NCBI GenBank assembly: GCA_964035795.1 | Contig: OZ038321.1 | Coordinates: 14,315,971-14,379,970 of the forward strand | Source of the DNA: Pterobdella sp. o SKG-2022 | Taxonomy: Eukaryota > Annelida > Clitellata > Hirudinida > Piscicolidae | DNA: 64,000 nucleotides | Direction: 5' to 3' | Shown: positions 24,401 through 36,000 of the stretch, piece by piece | Numbering within the stretch: position 1 is the first letter of the stretch | Layout of the letters: every line of letters starts with the position of its first letter | Translations under genes and position numbers: made by a program | The notes under the pieces: generated by a model | What the model was told of the DNA's origin: nothing | The model's input: only the letters and a program-made list of their open reading frames with translations | Database searches by the model: none

Positions 24401-26532
24401 TATTAAATTAAATTTTTTACATATAGATTGTTCAATATATTAGTAATAAATGTTTGAAAACTAAATCAAAACTAGTCAAAAAAAAATAATTCCACCTATC
24501 CAGTAGTGTTTGGTTGTGCAGGGATGAGATCAACTTATAGACCAGAACTCTGCCACACCCATGGACACCCTGAGGCACATAGTCACACCCTGCCAATATG
24601 GCGTACCCCACCAATGACTCCCTCTTCAAACTCAATTTGTCTTCTATGTCTACCATTCTATACTCCATCATTTTAGTTGTCTTTATTCGGGTTATTGATT
24701 TTATGTGCGTTAATGTAATTAAAAAAAATCCTATCATTATTTAACCATTTGTATTGCTTCTGAAACAATGCTTTTGTTTTTTTTTTTGTTGATTTTAGAA
24801 TATTGAAAAAAGTATTAAATATTGAAAAAACAATTCTAAATTTATTCTAACATACGTAAAACCAATATTTAAACAAAAAAAACTTTTAAAACCCCCAAAA
24901 AGTTTGAAAAATTTCTTAAAAACCTTTAGATTAATAGAGAAATGGGAGTAAACCACACGAGCTCCATACAAGAAGGCATCTCCGTCATTTGTTATGATGC
25001 CATCCACCACCTTCAATATTAATAACCCTTGCAGTCAAAATATTAAAATTTATTATGTATTTTTGAGGGCTAAATTTTAAATTTTATATGAATACTTATT
25101 TTTCCCAAATATAATATAAAGTTATTATTATAGTATGAATGATAATGGTTATAATAAATAGAATTTAACAAAGCTCAAAATATAATAGAGAGTATAAAAT
25201 TCAATTTACTAACCATTTATATGAAATTTTGAAAAAATTTGAAACTTAACAGTGCATTTTGGGACATATTTAAATAAAAACTGTTGAATAATTAAAATAT
25301 ATATTGAAAACGACACTAAAAGTTTATAAAAAACCGTACAAAACAGATAAACTTACATTATAAAGCACTCAATAATATGAGCTTCATACAGTTTATTTCC
25401 AACACAACTGATTCCAAGCATACAAACCCCAATAAAAACACACCCCTATTCTGTTCAGGTGGGCACATAGAGCTTCTGCTTCTCCAGGTGCTTGTATGCA
25501 TGGTACGCCAAGGCTTTCCAACAGTTCCTTGCTCTGTTTAGTTCCATTAAAGTTTATTCATAATGATTTAAACAGATCAGTGAAAGATCTTGATATTTTT
25601 TAACAATTTTTCACATTAATTTATGAGAGATTTTAGTACATTTGATAAACAAAAACTGTTAAAATTTTTGATAAGTACAGCCTCACCACAAAATATAGCA
25701 GTATGAATATTATTGATATTATATATTAAATTTATTATTCTTTTTAATAATTAATCAATAAATTCAAATCCATGTTTCCTTTCACTAATTTTGAAGATTG
25801 CTGAATAAATTGTGACATGGTTTATTATAGCTATATGACTTTCCATACAGTAACTCATATGAGAAGCCCCCTTTAAGAAACAAGTACCAAATAGAAATAT
25901 TTTGGACATAAATTGATACTATTAATATTATTTTATGATTATTGATCTTATCCAATTTTAAAATACAAGCTTTATATGTACAGACTTCTTTATGTAGAGC
26001 TTTGAATCTGGATCTTTTAGTATGTCTGAATTCATTATTGTTACCCAATCTGTTTTGGATTGTCTGAGAATTAAAAATAACTTTTTCAATCATTTGAGAG
26101 ATTAGTAATAAAGATAAAAAATAATGAAAATTAACGATATTAGTTGTAGAATTAATTGCATTTTCTGACTTTCATTTTCACAATAGGTGGTTCCCCTTCC
26201 AAGACAATAATAGGTAGCACATTGTACTGGAGTAAGAGTGACGTCCGAAAAAAAATATGTCTGTTGAACAACTTAACAGTGAAAAATATTTTAAAACTAT
26301 TTAATGTTTAGAACCTCAGATGTGGCTTGGGAATGTGTTTAGGTAAATAGTTTGAGGCTTCTACAATCCATATACTCAAATCAATTGCTATGACCTTCAG
26401 ATTTGGAATCAATTTTATAATGAAATAAAGTTTAATAATGTCAAAAAAATTGAATACTTTATTTTTCAAATCTTTCAAAGATATTTCTCTTTTCACTGAA
26501 GATATTAGTTCCCATAAATCTTTAACACCCAT
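21451..26532 (-). CDS. GEN1: GEN1 Holliday-junction resolvase (XPG/Rad2-family nuclease)
   Basis: Exons on the minus strand: 26458-26532, 26315-26394, 26170-26260, 25986-26063, 25444-25533, 24924-25010, 24496-24680, 23553-23614, 23232-23312, 22886-23010, 22753-22814, 22557-22673, 21451-22457. The start is ATG 26530-26532 (MGVKDLW, with the Met-Gly N-terminus essential in Rad2 nucleases). The metal-binding acids are all present: IAIDLS (Asp30), GEAEA (126/128), TNDGDAF (147/149) and GCDY (200), then the helix-two-turn-helix GCDYVPQGVHGCG. A chromodomain-like part follows (KKRIRNGEESFQVEW). The 335-codon last exon is disordered in composition and ends LPLRERLKLKMKKQ, like the C-terminus of vertebrate GEN1. 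GEN1 cuts Holliday junctions symmetrically in recombination repair. Exons 7 and 8 do not join in phase, so one exon between 24496 and 23614, probably the Cys-rich segment, is not identified. All other joints are in phase. Confidence 0.93.
24237..24404 (+). mobile_element. tRNA-derived SINE, copy 3 (diverged)
   Basis: It lies in the GEN1 intron between exons 7 and 8. It keeps an A-box-like ATTGGCAGAGC, GGGGTTCAACCTC at the B box, CAACTGTTCCACAATGTTTTC, and the tail AACGCTTTG..GAAAAGCGCT. It is much more diverged than the copies at 3518 and 8193, so it is an older insertion. Confidence 0.8.
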
Positions 26533-26901
26533 TATGAAAATATTTATTAAATCGCATAAAATTTTTGTATTCATGAAAAATCAATTTTCAACACTATGTT
26601 AAATGTCTATTTTCGTATTTTAAAGAAAAAACTATTTGAACGAGCCGCCTAATACCCCTAACAATAATTCATTCGTCGAAAAAATATTAATTTTCAAATG
26701 TTTAGCTTTATTTAAATTTTGTTGTACTCAAAAATTAATAATTTATTGTGACATCAAAAATATTTTGAAAATATAATTGATTAAGTGATATTTTTAGAGC
26801 ATAATTATGAAATACAGAATCATTTATTAAAGTTTATTGTCAGAAGCAGTAAATTTTTTTCGTTAAAACTTATAAAAAGTTTTGGATATGAATAAGAATG
26901 T
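26533..26901. other. Spacer between GEN1 and the Ig gene
   Basis: Only about 480 bases separate the GEN1 start codon from the stop codon of the upstream Ig gene on the same strand. The GEN1 promoter and the Ig 3' UTR must share this AT-rich stretch. No clear core-promoter element was seen. Confidence 0.5.
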
Positions 26902-26907
26902 TTTATT
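26902..26907 (-). promoter_or_regulatory. Possible polyadenylation signal of the Ig gene
   Basis: AATAAA on the minus strand about 110 bases after the Ig-gene stop codon. The spacing is good, but chance is not excluded. Confidence 0.4.
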
Positions 26908-27016
26908 TAATATTTAGTTTCAGAATGAAACTTAGAAATTCATTTTTTTAGTTAATGAAAGACTAATGAAGAACTATTACAGACATAGAGTTTACAAAAT
27001 AAAAATAAACCTACTT

Positions 27017-30000
27017 TTATGAAGCACAAAGATGCATGAATGAAGCATAAACAAAGTTGATAAAAATTAAATATAAATATGTAAAAACTAAAAATGATGG
27101 TTTTAAAACAATTGAAATTGAAGAAAATGAAAGAGCATTATGGGACTTGACACGGTAGTTAAGCTTGGAGTTCTTAATTGAGGGAACTTGCTTGTTAAGA
27201 GAAGGGACTTCTGAAGATGTGAATAAAATATTAAATAGCATTTCAAAATATTTTCATTTTTCAATGTTTATTAGATAAAAATGAAAGTTTGTCAAAATAA
27301 ACTAGATTTTTAAAGATGAAAAAGCTGCATGAAAATTCTCTTTTAACTAAAATAACCACCATAAACATTAAATTGAAAAATTAATAAAAATAAATTCATT
27401 TGAAAATAAATTTAATTTATTGCAATAGACAAACTTCTAGAAAGAGTAATTGAGGCGTTTTTTGTACCTACCACGTTAGAAACCACTAAGGTATATTTGC
27501 GGAAAGAACTCAAATCCACCTTGCATTTAATTATAAATGGTCTTCACAAACTATTTCATTCTTAAAAAAAGTAGGTTTTATCTTCTTTTTATGTTAGGAT
27601 TTTTTTTCAAATGGCACGTTTTTTTATTTGTGAATCATTCTGTGATTTTATGGGTTTTCAAATGTTAAAAAAAAGTTTTAATGAGATTTATGTGAGCCCG
27701 AAGTTTTTAAAAACAATAATTAAAAATATTTCTCGCAAGATAAACAAATATTTGAACACTTTTTTGATTCATGATAGCATAAAGCTATTCTAAAGATATA
27801 AATTTTATCAATTTGAAATAATTATTCTATTACAAACCTTGAAAATTTGAAGCGTAATTTTGTGGCCTTCTGTTTGGTTTTCCTGTGAGATGTGCATGAA
27901 AGCTTTCTTTTACATAAAACTTAGTAAAAGTGAAATGGTAGCTTTAATTTGATGAAAATGCATACAAAAATACAGTCAAATAAAAAGATGAAATTTTCAA
28001 CAATTTAGTTTCATCATAAGATAGCAACGCAAAAAACCTACATTTTCTAAAAATGCTTAAAAGGTCCAAAATTTTGATTGAAATTTAAAATCAAAAATAG
28101 TTATTTCAAAATTTTAGTTCCACCTGTTAAAACTAATGCAATATCTCTACATGAATAAAATTTAACATTAAGTTACGCACATATTTTTCTCGTATTTCAA
28201 TTATAATTTTTCAGATAGAAAAGTTCTTTTTTAATAGGAATATTTCATCATTCATACGATAAAAAAACCTTTTATCAAAAGTTTTTCAAATTTAATGATT
28301 AATATAAAATTTCTAAGTTAAGCTATAGGTGAAAATTGCATTTTTTTATTTATGTTTCTACTCCATATTTGCATAAATAAATACATCGAGTCTTATTTCT
28401 CAACATCGTGTCATCCTTTGTGTATGCCATCTTATTTTCACATTAATATTCATGATAAATCATTCACTATTTAAAAGATTTCTTTCATTAATGCAAAATA
28501 GGGAAAATAAACACGGAAATGTATATAATATTCTCTGAAGGGGTTCTGTTATTTATTATGGAGGATACGGGCCCAGGTGTCACATATAACAAATCTTTTG
28601 TATATTAATTATAACTACCCTATACTTGATGAATGACATCTCTAAAATATTTCTAATTCGAATATATATGTTTTTAAACTATCTTTAGCAATAAGTTCAA
28701 AAACGACGTATGAAAGATTTGATACATAAGACATTTAAATATGCTACGTTCAAGTCTTAGTATACATGTTATTGAATGGAACATTTGTCGCATAAATTTA
28801 ACTTTTAATCTCTAAAATTAAAATATATCTTTTAAATCTTGAAAACGAAATTTAAAAAAGAAGTGCAGTGAGATACGCCGATCTTAAACTGAGAGTTATG
28901 CATTTTGTTGAACGATCTTACCGAGCTACTTTTAAGCTCAAAACTTAGCAAATTCGAACTCGCTTTACGCAATTTGCAAGCATTTACCATTTTTCCTTTA
29001 ATAAACTGCCACGATTTTTGCGGATTTATTTTTATTTGTGACTTACATACAACCAATTGATGTGAAACGTTTTTTTTAAACATTAATTCATTTTTCTTTT
29101 ACTCAAAATTCCCATTTTATTTGTTCATACATTTTTTATATGTTTAAAAGCTAAAAGCATTTCCAATTCAAGTTGTTCAGGATATTCACTTCTAATACAT
29201 ATCCTATATCTATTTTAGTTTCAATAAATTTTAGATATATTTGAAAATATCTCATTTTTTTAGTTGTCAAATTTTTTCAGCACATTTAAATGTTGGAAAA
29301 TTTTTAAAAACAATGAAACTAAAATAAAGAATTTATAAATACTTTTTAACTTACTTCAGATCACAAAACCTATCTTTTTTCCTCAAAGAACTTTTTACAA
29401 TTTTTGAAAATATATTTTTCTATAATGAAGATAATTCATCTAAATCTTCAAAGCGACATAAATTTCACAGCACACGTCAAACACACCAGCAAAAGCTATT
29501 TGAAATAGTTTATCAATTACATCACCCACGTCTTACAATGCTTCATCTCAGATTACCTTTTTAATTTTCCAGTTTATCATTGAAAATATGTTACAGAATT
29601 TATTTCATTTCTAAATAAAGTTTCCAATAAAGATTAAGAGTTATTTATGATTTTTTTTCATGTTATTTCTTAGTGCTTTCAATTAAGTGTTCGGGATTTT
29701 TATTCTGCATATTAAATCTATAATAGAATCATTTACTCTAATAAAACAATTACAAACTGAGGTGAAGGATGATAGATTGCTTCGAGGCAAAAGGATCAAT
29801 AAACTAAATTAATTTTCCTAAAATATATTGCTCTTTTCTACAAGTTGCATAATCACCAACTTCATTTTTTGTTTTCTAGAGTAGACTTGAGAGCTGATCA
29901 AACGTTTTGCAAATATAGAGTGAAGCTAGAATTTTATAAAATTTTCTTGAATTAGTTAAATTTTTTCAAAAATTGGATAAAAATACTCAGTTCTTAGGTT

Positions 30001-33000
30001 CAAAACAAAAAATAAATCTCGTAGTAGCAAAGATTATAAATGTAGGCCAGGAATTGAGTTGGTCTGCGGCATGGCTCTGTCGTTGAGATAAAATGACATA
30101 AAAATGCCATAATAATCAGATATGAAATATAACAAATTGATAGCTTTTCACTTTTGAAATTTACAATTTTCTCAAAAAAAAAAAGCCGTTAAGATCGCAA
30201 TATTTCAAAAAGCTGGAATGATTTCCATTACCATTATTAAGTTTTTTCATCATAGTAAAACTTCAAAAACGAGCAGACGTGATCTTCGACTTAAGCGCAA
30301 AAATCTATGCTCATTGAAAGCTGTGTTGAAACGTGCGCGTGCCCTTTTTTGCATTGAAATAAACGGGCAAATATTCTCCGTTTGAACCTAAATGAATACT
30401 ATTTTCATTTCATAAAAGAATGATTTGTTGTATTATAAGTACAATTTTCTCGCGCCAATAAACAAAGGGATAATTGTGCGTTTTAAAGCATTATCGTAGA
30501 TATAAATCTGTCTGGTACAATTTTTAAAACAAAAGTTTCAAAAATTAGAAAAAAAAACGCAATTTTTTAAACTGGGAGACAAAAATATTTTGAAGTAGTG
30601 ATTTGCATTGGTATTTTTATACAGAGTTGTTTATAATGCTTTTTAGATAATGTAACTCTTTGAAACACTGATCATCAATCGTGAATAACATTGATGCTAT
30701 CTTCACTTTTCATTGACCTCTATGCTTGTGTCATTTATTTGTGAATTTTTCTACGAGTTTGTATAATATATTTGCTTACGAAATGCATACATCTAACATC
30801 AATTTGGTATGGTTGCGTGGGATTGATGCTAGATTTTAAAATCACTCTAAATGCTTTATAATTCAAAAGCTACCATGAGTTATAATTATCATTTTCCATT
30901 CATCTCTTTCTAAAAGAAACTTTTGAAACAGCATAATAAAAAAATGAATGAAGTATATTTTAAAAAGTGACAAATAATAAGTTTCATTTAGAAAAGCCTA
31001 TAATAAAGAGCTTCAGCTCTTAGCATAATGTTTATTATACAATCAGTGGAGAATTTATTGAGTGATTTATCAAGCCAATGGGAAGACATGGCAGTTATGC
31101 TTATAATCACTCAGGTTTTTACATACGCCATTTTGTAATGGCGTATGTCAATTGTGGTTACTACTACTTATTAATAAAAAATTTTGAAACAATATTTGAA
31201 AAGCAACATTTCAACATAACTTATCTTTCAATTTACAGTTGAAAGTTTTACAAAAATTTAACTAAAAGTGTACATTAGTCGCACTTTTCACTATATTCCT
31301 GTCATCAATCAAAAGAACAAATGAAACTCAATTCGAAATGATTTTAAATTGAAAAAACACATTCAAACTTTTTTAATAGTTCCAATGGTTGACGACATTT
31401 TTTTTTTTCGTATTTTGGTTTGTTCAGGGTCCAGGTACCACTGGAAAGATGAAGGAAGAGGCCTGCTGAAAACGGAACAATTTATTCGTACGTTCGTCTC
31501 TCCCACTGCTGCGGAAGTACCCGAACATTTTATTACTGGTGTGTCTGTGAAGGATTAACAACTTTACGTTAATACGATTTAAGGTTTTATATGGGGTTTC
31601 TGCCTAAGAAACATTTTCGCTATAAAATATTTCAAATCTTCGGGTGAGAAGTTTGTTTGGGAAAGACTTTTTAAATTGAAGGACCATAACAAACAATTAA
31701 ATTTGGAATTAATGATCAAGGTATTTATAATGATCGATAGTCCTATTGAGTAACCTTTCAATTCTTAGATTTAAAAAGAAAAATTTTTTTCGTGATTAAT
31801 GATGGAAAAAATGCAATTCTTTACTGAAACCAAGTAAAGCCATTATTTGAATTCAAGAGATGAAACCACTTAATAATTATCCTAATGAATAGAAAATTTT
31901 TGATTTCACTTCCACAAAAAGCTTTAAATTTAAAACTATGAAATTAATTTTTAAAAATAATTGAATGAATTAAATTTTATTCTCCCAAATTACTCTACCA
32001 GAGCAACTTTGAATCTGAAAAAGTCTTATAGAAGATTAGGAGAAAATAAAATCAGCTTAATTTGGATATATTTGCAAATGAAACTGTTCAAAATAAACTA
32101 ACGGAGAACATTGACGATGCCAGACGAGGAAATTCCTGAGAGACCGGGAACGGTGGCCGTACAATTTATAACCTTGCCATGATCACTTAAAGCCATTCTC
32201 ATGCCTCTAGTAGTTCTTGAAGTGCTACCAACAATCTTTCTCATTGAAAAGTTACCTTGGAGAGATTGAAAATGGGTAAGTTGGAAGTGATTAGTTAGGT
32301 CTTGGTGGTTGAGTTTTATGATGATGTCTGGAGGGGGGTATCCTCCTATGGTTGTGCAAGTGAACATGGTCGGGTGATTTTCTTTGAAATAAAAATAATT
32401 TAAAGAGTTGTTGGTTTTGTTTAGAGCTAAGTGGTTAAATTTTTTTTTCGTATGTATCATGTCATTGAGTCGGTCATCACTTGGAGACGATAGGAATGTG
32501 CTCTGTTGGAAGGTTCCGTTTTGAGGTAGTTTTAAGTGAATCACACTCACAGCGTCTGAAAGGGGTTATTAAAATCTTTTCGAACGTTCGAAATGCAAAT
32601 GAGAACTCTTAAATTGAAAAAATTATTTCTAAAAATAAAAGCCAATGTCAATGTATTTAAAAGTGTACTTTTTAAAGTCCACGCATTGATTTTTTATTTG
32701 AGTATAACTATAAAAATAAACAAAGGATTATACAGTTGAAATTTTAAATATAAAATTACCTAATAATTGAAGTGGAAAATTAAAAGGTTTTAAGTTGATT
32801 AATAGTCAGGATCAAAGTTTTTAAAATTGAGAAGCTCAAGTAGAACACGCAACAACTTTCCAAATGTTTTATAGTGAAAAAAGAATTTTTCAACTCAAAA
32901 TCTGAATTTTTCGCATAGTTTTTGTATAAAAAGCGGATTAATTGCGATTATTTGCTATATTTTTGGTCGATAACTTCCTTCCGAGTTTTCAACTTTTATG

Positions 33001-36000
33001 TACGATTATATAATAATGTCTAATTAATTTGATTTATAAACTTAATTTTTCCTTACTTTCTCATGCCCATTATAAACAGCCGAGGTATTACCGTCATTAG
33101 AATTTTTAAAATCTTATTAAAATAATGAAGGATTTTGTAAAGGACTTTTATCAGGATTGCTTGAACTGAAAATCTTTAGCTAGTATTTAATATGTATCTC
33201 CACTAGCTACTCATTGACAGTATGTTAACAAGTGCCTACTACAAATGCTTATTTTTGAAAAACATAAAAAATGAAAATTTTTGAAATTCATTGAAAATTG
33301 GCGTTTTATAAAGATAAAATCTAAAGATAATTTTAAATGTTTTGTAAAGACTTTATTATTTCCAGATTTGATAAATGGTGATTTAATTCTTTAACATTTT
33401 AAAATCACATTGTTGGAAAAAAAAGACAATTAACTAGAAAGTTTTAAAATTCATAGTAGAGTGCTTAGGGTTGGTTAGAGAAAGTGAAAGACCAATAACT
33501 CGTGTTGCATTCAAATCATATAACTGCGTTAAAAAGACCGATGCTGTCTTCTAATGCAAATATCTATACTTGTGTTAAAAATATTCAAATTAAATGAATT
33601 AAAATACTGAAAACTCTAAGAAGCGGTGTTATTTTTACAAAGATTTTATCCTAAAAAGAATTAGATACAAAAATATGTTTGAAAATAAGAATATATTTTA
33701 AATTTTTTTAAAATTTGGGCATGGGATTTCAGGATCATTTTTTTTGGTAATTTTCTTTTTACTAATTTCATGGTTGCTTTGTATTAGATGTTTCAAACAA
33801 ATAAATTCACGTTTGCATTCTCTTGTTTTGACTGGCATCACGCATGCGCCCTAAAGGAATGAAAACCGATTTTAAAAACTTTATTTACTTAGAAAGTTTA
33901 ATTTTAAATTTTAAAATTAACTTTTGATTGCCCTGATTCTTTTCAAAATTTTTAACTTTGAAAAACTTTTAAAATAATAGCAGTGAAGAAAAAAAACATC
34001 TAAATTGTTTAAAACGTAATTTTTGAATTTATTTGATAACTTAACAGCGTGCCAAGTGTGTTTTCGATCGAAATAAACTGAAAAGCATTGAAACATCCCT
34101 TAAAAAAGTATGTGACAGTGAATATTTGTGTATGTATATGTCTATAATCGGAACTATTATCCTTTTAAATGGTTTTTTATTTTGTAACTATGTCCAAGAA
34201 TAATAACATAAGGCTGTTTTTTATAAAATGCAAGTTATAAAATGTTACCAATAACGAAAAGCTACGTTTTTAGTTATCAAGTGTATCTGACATTTCTTCT
34301 ATATTTCTATTCAAACATTCATTATTTTGTTATTGTCATTTTTATCATTTCACATCATTACCTCAGTCGACAATGGCATTGATTATTGTAGCGACAATCA
34401 AATGAAAGACCTGACAAGGATGTTACAGCGCGTAACTGGATGAATAATACAGCCAATTTTATGGTAAAAAATAATTATCAAAAAATATAGTGAAAACTAT
34501 ATGTGCTTGTGAGCTAATTAGTTTGCTATATTCTCTATTAATTTTGCAAAATATTGCAGTTATAGAAACGAAACTTTTTCAAGTCAGTAGCAAGTGAGAA
34601 AATGTTTTCTACAATTTGGTTATTCGCCGCACGACGCCTTTAGTGCGGTTTTCTATTGGCAATGTTAAAAACTACTTAGAAGTTATAAAAATATGTTATT
34701 GAAAAAAAAGTTTTCAATTATGAAAGCTACAGTGAATAAGACAAGGACTTCAATAAAAGAGATTGATGCACAAGTGACAGAGCAAAATGCAAATTATCTT
34801 CCTTATGACATTAACCCAGTGCATAAAAAAGTCTTAAAAATGCTAATTGGCCTATAGAACTGAACTAAAAAGCTAGGTGGGTCTTCTTGTTGAAACTAAT
34901 AGCTCTCTAAGACTGCGACTTTTGCTTGTGGTCGCTATGTCAAAAAAAGATTTTAACATTGCAAAATTTATTCTTTTTGGAATCATAAAAACTGCTTCAT
35001 AAATGAATTCAGTTTTTTTTTTGAATATTACATATAAAAATACAATTAATGTTGATGTAGGAACAACCGAAGTTGGTATGTAAATGGTATGGATAATATG
35101 TTCCAATAAAAAATAATTCAAAAAAAAATAAAAATTTTCACTTAAAATTAGACCACCCAAAATGTGTTAATTTCCAAATCATGAAACTCAAAATTGCAGT
35201 CTGAATACATGAATATGCATAAGAAAGTAAAAGAACAATGAGAACACTAAGAGAACAGATGGGTTACAGATTATAAGGCTATAAAAAGCCAAATAGCCTA
35301 CAATTGCACAAAAACTGGTCAAAACAATATTTTTCACATTGTTTTTTGAATCAGCTTGCAATTTTTCGTTTTTTTTAATTCGTTTAACATTTCAAAGTAT
35401 CCGGTACGTTTTTCTCTTTAAACAGCTATTTTTAACCACGTAGTTTTTTGTGAATTTCCATTTATAGTGATAAAAAAAGTGTTTAAAGGCATAAGTCATT
35501 GACGGGAATTGAAGCTAGTGCTGAATTGCCATCAGGCTATTTGAAACAAGCGTTATGTAATTGGCTGTATTTATAGATAAAAAGTTCCTTCTCATTAAAT
35601 TTCTATTATTTGCTGACAAAAGTTCAAGCTTATTTTGTAAAAGCTTGTGCATAGGTTCAATTTTAGGATTTTTATGATGGTAATGAGAAATTCATAAATA
35701 GCTATTAAAAATTATATTTAAACTATATAACATTTTATATATAAATATAAAGTTTCTACATTTTATCGGATAAAATTATTTTTGTTGAACATTTTTCAAT
35801 ATTTATCTTTATTGAGATTGAATTGAAAAAACAAACTCAAATATTTGATAGAAAATAATTTATAAAAATTAGTGTAAAGAACGCATAATATTTTTTAACC
35901 CGTTATAAATATGGTCCTAGGCATGACGTTAAACTGCATCCAACTTAGCATTCAGTCACGGAATGATATTTTTAATTTAATAATTTGGATAAAAGTAGAT

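Noticed and set aside
24795..25016. A 73-codon frame as an independent small gene
   Set aside because: Its first 29 codons are GEN1 exon 6 and the rest is intron after a clear donor.
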